Positions 6,541 to 15,411 of a stretch of DNA of 33,222 nt are shown piece by piece (positions within the stretch are counted from its first letter, which is position 1; each line of letters starts with the position of its first letter). A program made the translations under genes and the position numbers. This DNA comes from Bacteroidaceae bacterium (GTDB lineage Bacteria; Bacteroidota; Bacteroidia; Bacteroidales; Bacteroidaceae). The notes beneath the pieces were generated by a model, which was given only the letters and a program-made list of their open reading frames with translations, was not told the DNA's origin and did no database searches. The DNA lies in NCBI GenBank assembly GCA_017554605.1, contig JAFZIA010000033.1, forward strand, positions 1 through 33,222, in the 5' to 3' direction.

Positions 6541-8925
6541 ATGGAAAGAGTTCCATCTGCTAAGAATAGCGAGAAAAAACAGTTGAACCAGATAAATGTG
6601 ATGCAGCAGGTGCGCAATATCCTGTTCCTGTGCCTTGCGCACTGGAGCTGGTTCTTCGTTTCGTTGTTGCTGACAATGAGCTACGGAGTGTATGAGATAC
6701 TGACAACTCCCAAAGTATATTCCTGCACGGCATCGTTGCTTATAAAGGCCGAGGGCAAGGGTACCGAGGGAGTGGACGAGCAGTTGAAGGAACTTGGTAT
6801 TGAGCAGACTTCGTCGAGTATGGTGAACGAGATAATATCGCTCAGCACCACAGGGGTGGTTAAGGAGATTGTTACACGCCTTAAATTGCAGGTCGATTAT
6901 TTTAATGTAGGTACACTATACGATACTCCCGTATATGGAAATGACCTACCGATAGAGGTGCTGTTTTGCGACCTCAACGACAACGAAGAGGCGCGCCTCG
7001 ATGTTACTCTTGCTGCTGACGGCAAAGTGACGCTCGGAAATCTTGTATGCAGAGGCAAAAAGTTCGAAAAGACATATTCGATGAACCTGGGCGATACGGT
7101 GGATACGGAGATTGGTAAAATTGCGATACTTCCCTCGTTGATGTACAAGGACAACAGTACTGCTAATCTCAAGGTGGTGCACAAGACACTCGCCTCTACT
7201 GTTTCGCACGTGAAAAGAAACATTTCGGCAACGCTGCGTGACAAGAACTCCACCGTGATTGACATAAAGTACCAGGACGTCTCCATTCCCCGTGCCGAGG
7301 ATATACTGAATATGCTCATTCTTGTGTACAACGAGAATTGGGTGCGCGACCGCAACCGTGCTACAAGCAGCGCCAACCGCTTCATACGCGAGCGCCTGGG
7401 CGTGATTGAGCAGGAGTTGAGTGAGGTAGACCAGACAATTTCCACATATAAGTCGGAGAACCTAATCCCCGACGTCGACCACGTGGGAGCAACGGCAATG
7501 TCGCAAGCTTCGGCTGCCGAGACGCAACTCAAGGCTTTGGACGACCAAATATATATGGTGCGTTACATACGTAACTATCTTGACGATTCGCAGTTCGAGA
7601 ATCAGATGCTCCCTGCAAGCTCGGGTATCAACAACAGCAGCATCGTGCAGCAGATAACAGAGTATAACAATACTCTTATGACAAGAAATCGCCACCTCTC
7701 CTCGTCGTCGATGCAGAACCCTATGGTGATGGAGCTCACCTCGGCCCTTGCTGTAATGCGAAGTTCAATTCTGCTCTCGCTCGACAATGAGCTTGCTATG
7801 TTGCAGGCGCGTCAGCGCACAATGCGCAATACGCACGACTCGGCATCGAAGATGGTGGCAAACAACCCCCAGCAGGCAAAGTTCCTCCTGTCGATAGAGC
7901 GCCAGCAGCAGGTGAAGGAGACGCTTTATCTCTTCCTTCTGCAAAAGCGCGAGGAGAATGAGCTCTCGCAGACGTTCACCGCATACAACAGCCGCCTCAT
8001 AGAGGCTGCGCAGGGTGGCGGGCTTGTCACTCCCAATGTTCCGCGAATATTGCTCTTCTCGTTTGTGATAGGTATTGCGATACCTGGAGCGGTACTGTTC
8101 GTGCGCGAAAGCTCCAATGTGAGTGTGCGCAGCCGCAAGGAACTCGAGGAACTGCCCATTCCTTTTATTGGGGAGATACCTTTGTATAATCCTTCGGGAG
8201 TAAAGAAAAAGGAAAAGAACAATCTGAGATACAAGGTGGTAGTGTCGGACGACAGTACCAATACAATAAACGAGGCCTTCCGTATTGTGCGCACCAACCT
8301 CGAGTTTATGCTTGGACACAAGAATGAGCATAAAGTGGTGATGTTCACCTCCACCGAGCCCGGCTTTGGAAAGACGTTCATCTCCTCGAACCTCTCCACT
8401 GCATTTGCAATAAAGGGCAAGAGGGTGGCAACTGTCGACCTCGACCTGCGCAAGGCCTCTCTTTCAAGATACGTGGATAAGGGCGAGCTCGGTATATCGA
8501 ACTACCTTAACGGACAGTGCGACGACTACCGTCAGTTCGTTGTGAAGTTGGGCGATGTAGATGTGCTGCCGAGCGGAACAATACCGCCCAACCCCACGGA
8601 GCTGCTGGCGTCGGAGAGGCTGGCTGCACTCTTTGAGCAGTTGCGCTGCGACTACGATGTTATATTCGTGGACTCTCCTCCCGTGGATATTGTTGCCGAT
8701 ACATCTATCATCAACAAATATGTAGACTTTACAATATTTGTGGTACGCGCCTTGCGACAGGAACGTCCCGTGCTCGGCGACTTTGAGAGCTGGTACAAGA
8801 GCAAGAAGTACAAAGGAATGGCAACGCTGTTCAATGCTGCTCCCGAGGTGAAAGGAAAATACGGACGCTACCGTTATATGGGCTACTATGCCTACGGATA
8901 CGGGTATAGCAAAAAGCATAGCTGA
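6541..8925 (+). CDS. wzc: Capsule tyrosine autokinase / chain-length regulator, Wzc family
   Basis: 794 aa. A Wzz-type N-terminal half has a first membrane helix near 25-50, a long periplasmic coiled-coil region, and a second helix near 500-520 (PRILLFSFVIGIAIPG). The cytoplasmic BY-kinase domain has Walker A STEPGFGKT (about 604-612), Walker A' VDLDLR and Walker B VIFVDSPP (about 707). The C-terminus is a tyrosine cluster with eight Tyr in the last 22 residues, the autophosphorylation tail. It controls chain length and export with the Wza-like protein 12 bp upstream. All kinase motifs are intact, so it should be active. Confidence 0.92.
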   Translation: MERVPSAKNSEKKQLNQINVMQQVRNILFLCLAHWSWFFVSLLLTMSYGVYEILTTPKVYSCTASLLIKAEGKGTEGVDEQLKELGIEQTSSSMVNEIISLSTTGVVKEIVTRLKLQVDYFNVGTLYDTPVYGNDLPIEVLFCDLNDNEEARLDVTLAADGKVTLGNLVCRGKKFEKTYSMNLGDTVDTEIGKIAILPSLMYKDNSTANLKVVHKTLASTVSHVKRNISATLRDKNSTVIDIKYQDVSIPRAEDILNMLILVYNENWVRDRNRATSSANRFIRERLGVIEQELSEVDQTISTYKSENLIPDVDHVGATAMSQASAAETQLKALDDQIYMVRYIRNYLDDSQFENQMLPASSGINNSSIVQQITEYNNTLMTRNRHLSSSSMQNPMVMELTSALAVMRSSILLSLDNELAMLQARQRTMRNTHDSASKMVANNPQQAKFLLSIERQQQVKETLYLFLLQKREENELSQTFTAYNSRLIEAAQGGGLVTPNVPRILLFSFVIGIAIPGAVLFVRESSNVSVRSRKELEELPIPFIGEIPLYNPSGVKKKEKNNLRYKVVVSDDSTNTINEAFRIVRTNLEFMLGHKNEHKVVMFTSTEPGFGKTFISSNLSTAFAIKGKRVATVDLDLRKASLSRYVDKGELGISNYLNGQCDDYRQFVVKLGDVDVLPSGTIPPNPTELLASERLAALFEQLRCDYDVIFVDSPPVDIVADTSIINKYVDFTIFVVRALRQERPVLGDFESWYKSKKYKGMATLFNAAPEVKGKYGRYRYMGYYAYGYGYSKKHS

Positions 8926-8966
8926 TATTGACCGAAATGATTAGTAAATAAATACGCCTGGCAAAT

Positions 8967-10064
8967 ATGGAACCCTTGTTGTATCAGCCTGTCTTTATGT
9001 ATAGCGTACTGTTATTGTGCGTTATAATGGCGTACAGATACTTATCGTCGCCCGACTACTCGTTGCAGGAGAAGCAAGGACCGCATATTGTGTGGATGAT
9101 TGTGATATGCTTGATACTCTCTTTTTGGTTGGGAAACCGTCCTATACATATTTGTTTCGGTGATACAGGAACCTATATTCGAGGGTACAACGCTTTGGAG
9201 ATAAGTCTTATAGATATAGATTGGACTAAGGAGTGGGTGTTTCAATGGATAGGTGTTACTTGCAAGAAGTTCAACCTTGAAGCATCGGACTATTTGACGA
9301 TATTGTATCTTTTGTATGTTTTTTCGGCATTGTGGGCTGTTAAAAAGTTTATTCCGCTTAACCCTATGCTGGGAATGTTGTTTGTGTTGGCATCGTTAAG
9401 CTATTTTACATACGGTGTAAATGGAATGAGGAACGGACTCTCCTGCCATATAATGTTGCTGGCTTTTGCCTATCTGCTTGAAGGTAAGCTGTCTATTGGC
9501 ATTGCATTCTGTTTGGTTGCATTCGGTATACACCGTACTGCAATTTTGCCCATAGCCGGTATCTTTGCAGCAATGTACCTTGTGCGCGATGCAAAGTATG
9601 GAATAATGTTTTGGTTGGCGTCAATTGTCATATCACTTATAGCTGGAGACCAAATGATTAATTTCTTTGCCTCTTTGGGATTTGACGATAGAATGTCTAG
9701 TTACACATCTGCCGACAGGGATATGACCGATTTTTCACATAGCGGTTTTAGATGGGATTTTCTTTTATATAGTTCTATGCCTATAGTTTTGGGCTGGTAC
9801 GTTGTAATAGAGAGAAAATTGGTTGATAATTGGTACAACGCCTTGCTTGTAACATATTGTCTTGCAAATGCATTTTGGGTAATGGTTATTGAGGCTGCTT
9901 TCAGTAATCGTTTTGCATATCTTTCGTGGTTTATGTATCCTATTCTTATTGCTTATCCGCTTGCGAATATGCCCATTTGGGAGGAACAGGATAAGATGAC
10001 GGGACGTATTCTTATGGCATACGTCGGATTTACGGTATTTATGAATGTAGTATATTGGGGATAA
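8967..10064 (+). CDS. EpsG-family membrane protein, probable polysaccharide polymerase (Wzy role)
   Basis: 365 aa, strongly hydrophobic with about ten membrane segments. The pattern NRPIHICFGDTGTYIRGYN (a D/GDTxxY-type motif after the second helix) and the later segment GMRNGLSCHIMLLAFAYLL followed by IAFGIHRTAILP-like residues match EpsG-family repeat-unit polymerases, where Arg and His of such motifs are conserved. It would join lipid-linked repeat units in the periplasm. The gene is visibly more A/T-rich than wzc, as capsule-specific genes often are. The stop codon overlaps the next start by one base (TAATG), so translation is coupled to the first GT2. It is the only polymerase candidate in the locus. 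Confidence 0.8.
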   Translation: MEPLLYQPVFMYSVLLLCVIMAYRYLSSPDYSLQEKQGPHIVWMIVICLILSFWLGNRPIHICFGDTGTYIRGYNALEISLIDIDWTKEWVFQWIGVTCKKFNLEASDYLTILYLLYVFSALWAVKKFIPLNPMLGMLFVLASLSYFTYGVNGMRNGLSCHIMLLAFAYLLEGKLSIGIAFCLVAFGIHRTAILPIAGIFAAMYLVRDAKYGIMFWLASIVISLIAGDQMINFFASLGFDDRMSSYTSADRDMTDFSHSGFRWDFLLYSSMPIVLGWYVVIERKLVDNWYNALLVTYCLANAFWVMVIEAAFSNRFAYLSWFMYPILIAYPLANMPIWEEQDKMTGRILMAYVGFTVFMNVVYWG

Positions 10065-10954
10065 TGAAAACTTTAACTGTATTTACTCCTACATATAATA
10101 GAGCACATACATTGACACGTGTTTATGATAGCCTTTGCAGACAGACATGCAATGATTTTGAATGGTTGGTTGTGGACGATGGCTCAACCGATAATACCCG
10201 TGAACTTGTACAGGGCTTTATTGCTGCCGGCAATATTGATATTACGTATATATATAAAGAGAATGGTGGTTTATATACAGGATATAATACAGCCTACCTT
10301 AATATAAAAACCGAACTTAATGTTTGTGTCGATAGCGACGATTTTATGCCCGATGATGCGGTGGAAGTAATAGTTGACGAGTGGAAGAAGCGTGGCAGTG
10401 ATAAGTATGCTGGGATATTGGGATTAGATTTTTATGCGGGTACAGATACTCCAATTGCAGGCTATTTCCCCCAGGAACTTAAAGAGTGCTATTTCCTTTA
10501 CCTATATATAAAGAATATACATAGGGGCGACTCCAAGCAGGTGATGCGCACCGACCTTATGCGTGCGGTGGCTCCTCAAGTGGGGTTTGAGGGAGAAAAG
10601 GATTTCAATCCTATATATATGCTTTTGCAGGTATGTGATAAGTATCCTCTTTTAGTGCTGAACAAAAATTTGTGCTATGTCGATTATCAGCCAAACGACA
10701 GTATGTCTGCCAATATATACCGACAATATATACGCAGCCCGCGTAGCTTTGCAAAGTGTCGCATACAGGAGATGCAGCTCAAGCATAACACATACTTGAA
10801 TAAGGTGCGCAGTGCAATACATTATGTATCGAGCTGTCTGATTACAAAAGATAAGGATTGGCTTAAGAACTCACCAAAGAAACTCCTCACGTTGTGTGTA
10901 GCGCCATTGGGACTGATGCTGTATTGGCTCATTCGCTATAAGACGCGAAACTGA
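10064..10954 (+). CDS. Glycosyltransferase family 2 (GT-A fold)
   Basis: 296 aa from the ATG at 10064, which overlaps the upstream stop by one base. A TTG three codons earlier is possible but unnecessary. The N-terminal GT-A domain shows TVFTPTYNRAHTL (5-17), the nucleotide-binding VDDGSTD (37-43) and the metal-binding DSDD (90-93). The C-terminal half is variable and ends in a weak hydrophobic segment (LCVAPLGLMLYWLI). It should transfer one sugar of the repeat unit on the cytoplasmic face. The donor sugar cannot be read from the sequence. The gene is A/T-rich like its neighbours. Confidence 0.9.
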   Translation: MKTLTVFTPTYNRAHTLTRVYDSLCRQTCNDFEWLVVDDGSTDNTRELVQGFIAAGNIDITYIYKENGGLYTGYNTAYLNIKTELNVCVDSDDFMPDDAVEVIVDEWKKRGSDKYAGILGLDFYAGTDTPIAGYFPQELKECYFLYLYIKNIHRGDSKQVMRTDLMRAVAPQVGFEGEKDFNPIYMLLQVCDKYPLLVLNKNLCYVDYQPNDSMSANIYRQYIRSPRSFAKCRIQEMQLKHNTYLNKVRSAIHYVSSCLITKDKDWLKNSPKKLLTLCVAPLGLMLYWLIRYKTRN

Positions 10955-10995
10955 TTGTTGTTAGAAAACTTGTTTTGATAAATAAAAAATAGAAA

Positions 10996-11976
10996 ATGTT
11001 GACATACTCGATTGCTATACGTACTTTGGGCACAGCGGGAGACAAATTCCGTCGTGAACTTGAGTCTATTGCCCGTCAGACAGTACAGCCGCAAAAGGTG
11101 ATGGTATATATTGCCCAGGAATACGAGCGTCCTGCCTTTACGGTGGGCCGAGAAGAGTATGTATGGGTACCGAAAGGAATGGTTGCGCAGCGTGTACTTT
11201 CATACGATGAGATTGAGAGCGATTGCATTCTTATGCTCGACGATGATGTGGAACTGTCGGACGATTGTGCAGAGCAGATGCTTGAGGCTATCGAGACGCA
11301 TTCGTTAGGATGTGTCGGTGTTGATATATTCGAGAACCATAAAATGAGTACTGGTTCAAAAATATATGCGGCAGCAACAAATTTAGTTTTTCCGCATTGG
11401 AGTAATAAATGGGCTTTCAAGATACACAGGAACGGCTCATTCTCATATATCAATAATCCCGTAAAGCCGTTGTATATGTCACAAAGTTGCGGAGGGCCTA
11501 TATCGATGTGGAAAAAGTCGGTTTTTCTCTCTCTGAATTTAGAGGACGAATTGTGGTTGGAGACTTTGGGCTTTGCGTATGGTGAAGATGCTGTGATTTT
11601 TAACAAACTTCATCGGAACGGATATAAATTGGGAATTTTATTTAATTCAGGTGTCAAGAACCTCGATGCAGGTGCATCGAGCAGTGGATACAAAAAAAGT
11701 CCCGACCGTATGTATATACGCTCAAAAGCATCTTTCATAATATGGTGGCGTACGTGTTATGATTTACTCGGTGAATCGGCTTTCTCAAAGATGCTTACCG
11801 CCTGTTGCTATATAATAAAAGCAATATGGCTCTTCTTTGTGATGTGTGGTGTCGCAATGTTATGGAAGCAAGCATTGGTTATTAAGAACTATGTAAAAGG
11901 GATATACGATGGGTGGAAATTTGTGCATTCGCCCGAATACAAGAAATACGGAAATTATATATTGGATACAAAATAA
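10996..11976 (+). CDS. Glycosyltransferase family 2, second capsule GT
   Basis: 326 aa. A divergent GT2 domain starts at once (SIAIRTLGTAGDKFRRELESIARQT) and has its metal-binding LDDDVE at 81-86. A GEDAVIFNKLHRNG segment later supplies the usual ED catalytic-base region. The C-terminus has a hydrophobic stretch (IIKAIWLFFVMCGVAML) that probably holds the protein at the membrane. It follows the first GT2 by 41 bp on the same strand and is followed after 13 bp by a secreted protein. Donor and linkage are unknown. Confidence 0.82.
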   Translation: MLTYSIAIRTLGTAGDKFRRELESIARQTVQPQKVMVYIAQEYERPAFTVGREEYVWVPKGMVAQRVLSYDEIESDCILMLDDDVELSDDCAEQMLEAIETHSLGCVGVDIFENHKMSTGSKIYAAATNLVFPHWSNKWAFKIHRNGSFSYINNPVKPLYMSQSCGGPISMWKKSVFLSLNLEDELWLETLGFAYGEDAVIFNKLHRNGYKLGILFNSGVKNLDAGASSSGYKKSPDRMYIRSKASFIIWWRTCYDLLGESAFSKMLTACCYIIKAIWLFFVMCGVAMLWKQALVIKNYVKGIYDGWKFVHSPEYKKYGNYILDTK

Positions 11977-11989
11977 ACATAACTCGATA

Positions 11990-12847
11990 ATGAAACTACT
12001 ACGTAATATAATAACACTGTTTACTGTTGTTCTTCTCTGGTGTTGTGTGCTCCCCGTGTCGGCGCAGGTACAGAGCAAGCCCCATTGGGTGGGCAACAAG
12101 GAGAGCTCATACAATAAAAGACGTTCGAACGATACGTATGAGATTATTAAGGTCGAGAATTTCGGCCCCGATATTAATGTGTTGCGCCGTGAGCGTCTCG
12201 AGGTGCTTGCAATGGAAATATCGGAGCGCAACGGTCATCAGGGAGTACCGGCAGTCATTGAACCCATCGGTGCTGCCGACAGCTACGGCTGCCACCGCGA
12301 AGCACGTATTGTCTTTGAACTGCCTCGCCGCAGCGTCTATCGGGTGATGCTGATTGACGACCACGAGGTGTTCGAGGATAATCTGGATATGACGTACGAC
12401 TTTACGCTTTATCAGATATATGCTGTGTCGCGATGTAATGTGGAACCCGTTTTCGACAATTTCAATATTGTAAAGACCGATAACGCACAGGCTACGGTAC
12501 TTTCCATTATCCCTGGTGTGGGACAGTTGTACAAGGAGCAGTTTGCAAAGGCTTTTACAATTTGGGGATTAGAGGCAGGATTGATTTCGGCAGCCATTAT
12601 ATTTAACTATGAGGGTAATAAATATAAGGATATGCCGCACAATTCTAAAGAATTGGGATACAAGGAATTCCGCAATCTATCGCTTATGGCTGCCGGAGTG
12701 GTATATATCTACAACCTTATCGATGCGGCTGTGTCGAAAGGCCCGCGTCGTCTGCATATTGAAAAGAATAGTGGTACTAAGATGAGTATTGCGCCTGCGC
12801 TGTTCAACGACGGAAGTGCTGGAGTCGCGTTCTCGTGGAGTTTTTGA
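11990..12847 (+). CDS. Secreted protein of unknown function, DUF5683-like segment
   Basis: 285 aa from the ATG at 11990, chosen because it begins a clear signal peptide (MKLLRNIITLFTVVLLWCCV, cleavage about A25). A longer frame starts upstream but overlaps the preceding gene. The middle has no known domain but carries several charged, folded-looking segments. From about residue 165 comes SIIPGVGQLYKEQFAKAF with two hydrophobic helices after it, resembling the PGxGQxYN pattern of Bacteroidota DUF5683 proteins. The last residues (GVAFSWSF) look like a terminal beta strand. It lies between glycosyltransferase genes, 13 and 23 bp from its neighbours, so it is expressed with them although it acts outside the cytoplasm. 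Function is not known. Confidence 0.7.
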   Translation: MKLLRNIITLFTVVLLWCCVLPVSAQVQSKPHWVGNKESSYNKRRSNDTYEIIKVENFGPDINVLRRERLEVLAMEISERNGHQGVPAVIEPIGAADSYGCHREARIVFELPRRSVYRVMLIDDHEVFEDNLDMTYDFTLYQIYAVSRCNVEPVFDNFNIVKTDNAQATVLSIIPGVGQLYKEQFAKAFTIWGLEAGLISAAIIFNYEGNKYKDMPHNSKELGYKEFRNLSLMAAGVVYIYNLIDAAVSKGPRRLHIEKNSGTKMSIAPALFNDGSAGVAFSWSF

Positions 12848-12870
12848 TATTATAAAAAATAAGGACTGAA

Positions 12871-14019
12871 ATGAGTAAACCCAAGATAATACGCACGTCT
12901 ACGGTGGCAACGTCGCTCAACACCTTCTGCAAGGGGTTCTTAAGGGAGTTGTCGGCTGAGTACGATGTTGTTGCCCTCTCGTCGCCCGATAAGGAGCTGA
13001 AGGAGATAGAGCAGCGCGAAGGGGTGCGTTGCATAGGGGTTGCAATGGAAAGGCATATATCTCCGTTGAAGGACCTTGTGTCGCTCGTGCGGCTGATAAG
13101 GATTTTCCGCCGTGAGCGTCCTGCAATGGTGCACAGCATCACTCCTAAGGCTGGACTCCTGTCAATGATTGCAGCGTGGGTGGCTCGTGTGCCGCTGCGC
13201 ATACACACATTTACGGGGCTTGTCTTTCCCACAAGCACGGGGTTGAAAAGAGGGATACTGATGCTCACCGACAGTATAACCTGCGCCTGTGCCACACACA
13301 TAATTCCCGAGGGCGAGGGGGTGAAGAACGACCTCCTCTCCAATGGAATAACAAGGAAGGAGCTGCGTGTGCTTGGTTACGGCAATGTGCGCGGGGTGGA
13401 TATGCAATACTATTCGCGCAGCGGGGCAGTGATGGCCGAGGCGCGTGGGATACGCGGCGCATTGGGAATAGAAGAGGGTGTCACCACCTTCCTGTTCGTA
13501 GGGCGTCTGGTGGGCGACAAAGGAATAAGGGAACTTGTTGAGGCTTTTACAAGATTGCACAGTGAGCGCGGCGATGTACGCCTTATTCTTGTAGGGCGCG
13601 AAGAGCCGCAACTCGACCCGCTCGACGAGGAGACAAAAGCAAGGATAGCCGCCAACGGCGCAATAACGGCAGTGGGCGAGAAGAGTGATGTGCGCCCGTG
13701 GTACGCTGCTGCCGACGCGCTTGTATTCCCGTCGTACCGCGAGGGCTTCCCCAATGTGGTGCTCGAGGCTGGTGCAATGGAACTGCCGTCGATAGTTACC
13801 GATATTAACGGTTCGCGCGAAATTATTATAGAGGGAAAGAATGGAACGATTGTGCAGCCTCGCAACACCGAACAGCTATACAGGGCGATGAGGCTCTTTG
13901 CTGAGCAACCGCACACGATGCGGCAGATGGCGCAGAATGCACGCGCAATGGTTGCCGCGAGGTACGAGCAGGGTTTTGTGCGCCAGTGCCTGAAGGATTA
14001 TTATAAAGAGATATTGTAA
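12871..14019 (+). CDS. Glycosyltransferase family 4
   Basis: 382 aa, GT-B fold. The N-terminal acceptor domain (about 1-170) contains MVHSITPKAGLLS and a LRIHTFTGLVFP segment typical of PglA/WcfQ-like HexNAc transferases. The C-terminal donor domain starts at FLFVGRLVGDKG (about 207-218) and has the EX7E motif in REGFPNVVLEAG (E290 and E298). It probably adds the second or third sugar onto an undecaprenyl-linked amino sugar, consistent with the aminotransferase and dehydratase downstream. The base composition is G/C-rich compared with the two GT2 genes. A repeat-bearing gap of 249 bp follows. Confidence 0.9.
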   Translation: MSKPKIIRTSTVATSLNTFCKGFLRELSAEYDVVALSSPDKELKEIEQREGVRCIGVAMERHISPLKDLVSLVRLIRIFRRERPAMVHSITPKAGLLSMIAAWVARVPLRIHTFTGLVFPTSTGLKRGILMLTDSITCACATHIIPEGEGVKNDLLSNGITRKELRVLGYGNVRGVDMQYYSRSGAVMAEARGIRGALGIEEGVTTFLFVGRLVGDKGIRELVEAFTRLHSERGDVRLILVGREEPQLDPLDEETKARIAANGAITAVGEKSDVRPWYAAADALVFPSYREGFPNVVLEAGAMELPSIVTDINGSREIIIEGKNGTIVQPRNTEQLYRAMRLFAEQPHTMRQMAQNARAMVAARYEQGFVRQCLKDYYKEIL

Positions 14020-14027
14020 GGAACTAT

Positions 14028-14195
14028 AACTCCTCAGTCAGCAAGCTGACAGCGGGCTCTCCCTCTTGAAGAGGGAAATCTTGTGCAAACGAGTTAGAAC
14101 CAAGCTTGCTTGGGTTCTTACAGCGAGTGCAGCCAAGTTTCGCCAACGGCAAATACGGCTTTAGTCGGGAGGGAGTTTTCAAGAGGAGTGCCTCG
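14028..14195. repeat. Palindromic intergenic repeat, type A, long copy with internal insert
   Basis: This is the same element as at 21061-21150, interrupted by about 76 bp. It holds three hairpins: GTCAG-CAAG-CTGAC (14037-14050), TCCCTCTT-G-AAGAGGGA (14060-14076) and CGGCT-TT-AGTCG (14056-relative copy at 14156-14167). The insert (about 14078-14152) carries an AGAACCAAG/CTTGGGTTCT-like stem and the 12-mer GCGAGTGCAGCC (14123-14134), which also occurs in the MITE-like element. It fills most of the gap between the GT4 gene and the aminotransferase gene. No gene is visible in 14020-14268. Confidence 0.75.
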
Positions 14196-14268
14196 ATTGA
14201 ACAGGAGCACCCAATATCTTGGAATAAAGTGAAAGATATAACATAGAGAGATTGATTAAGAAAAATAT

Positions 14269-15411
14269 ATGAAAGACCGCATCTATCTTTGTCTGGCTCA
14301 TATGAGCGGACGGGAAATGGATTACATTAAAGAGGCATTCGACACAAACTGGGTAGTACCCTTGGGCCCTAACGTCGATGGATTCGAGAAGGAGCTCGAG
14401 GCTTTTTTGGGTGGCGACAGATATGTGTCGGCGCTCTCTTCGGGTACGGCTGCCATTCATCTTGCACTGCTGCTTGCAGGCGTTGGGGTGGACGACGAGG
14501 TTGTCTGTCAGAGCTTTACCTTTGCTGCATCGGCCAACCCCATACTTTATCAGGGTGCAAAGCCTGTCTTTGTCGATAGTGAGGAGGATACCTGGAATAT
14601 GTCGCCCCGATTGTTGCAACAGGCGATAGAAGAGAGAATTGACGCTACCGGACGTGCACCAAAGGCTATAATAGTGGTGCACCTTTACGGAATGCCCGCC
14701 AAGATGGACGAGATAATGTCCATTGCCCGCAACTATGGTATTACGGTGATTGAAGATGCAGCCGAGGCACTTGGCTCGCTCTATAACGGAGCGCAGTGCG
14801 GTACAATGGGTGATTACGGAATACTCAGCTTCAACGGCAACAAGATGATTACAACCAGCGGCGGTGGCGCACTTGTGTGTCCCAGTATGCAGCAGAAGCA
14901 AAAAGCGGTCTTCTACTCGACACAGGCACGTGAACCCTTTCCGCACTATCAGCACGAGCAGATAGGATATAACTACCGTATGAGCAATATCTGCGCAGGA
15001 ATAGGACGAGGGCAGATGACCATACTCGACGAGCATATAGCCTGGCATCGTCACACGGCCGAACTATATTCACAACTGCTTGCAGGGGTAGATGGCGTTA
15101 CATTGCACATCGCTCCCGCCGACAAATATGCGAGCAACTATTGGCTCAACACTATACTCATAGATAAGGAAATTACAGGTAAGGACCGCGAGCAGTTGCG
15201 CCTGCACCTCGATGCCGAGGGCATTGAGACGCGCCCCCTGTGGAAGCCTATGCACCTGCAGCCCGTCCACAGCAGTGCCGTTGCATACGTCAACGGGGTG
15301 AGTGAGCGCCTGTTCGACAAGGGACTCTGCCTGCCGAGCGGTCCTTGTGTGAGCGATGATGATATTTACAGAATAGTAGGGGAGATAAAAAGATGTTTTT
15401 CAACAAAGTAA
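14269..15411 (+). CDS. DegT/DnrJ/EryC1/StrS-family sugar aminotransferase
   Basis: 380 aa, a PLP-dependent aminotransferase of nucleotide sugars. It shows ALSSGTAAIHLALLLAG (about 58-74), the cofactor-binding VIEDAAEALGS (about 161-171) and the Schiff-base lysine K192 in FNGNKMITTSGGG. It resembles the PglE/WcfR group, which aminates the 4-keto group of UDP-2-acetamido-2,6-dideoxyhexulose to give a UDP-4-amino sugar. The required 4-keto substrate would come from the CapD/PglF-like enzyme encoded next, whose start overlaps this gene by 19 bp. The product stereochemistry (bacillosamine type or AADGal type) is not decided by the sequence. Confidence 0.92.
   Translation: MKDRIYLCLAHMSGREMDYIKEAFDTNWVVPLGPNVDGFEKELEAFLGGDRYVSALSSGTAAIHLALLLAGVGVDDEVVCQSFTFAASANPILYQGAKPVFVDSEEDTWNMSPRLLQQAIEERIDATGRAPKAIIVVHLYGMPAKMDEIMSIARNYGITVIEDAAEALGSLYNGAQCGTMGDYGILSFNGNKMITTSGGGALVCPSMQQKQKAVFYSTQAREPFPHYQHEQIGYNYRMSNICAGIGRGQMTILDEHIAWHRHTAELYSQLLAGVDGVTLHIAPADKYASNYWLNTILIDKEITGKDREQLRLHLDAEGIETRPLWKPMHLQPVHSSAVAYVNGVSERLFDKGLCLPSGPCVSDDDIYRIVGEIKRCFSTK

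Noticed and set aside
14179-15054. Minus-strand open frame of 291 codons opposite the aminotransferase
   Set aside because: The plus strand encodes an intact aminotransferase with all cofactor motifs; the reverse product is low-complexity and Cys/His-rich without family features.
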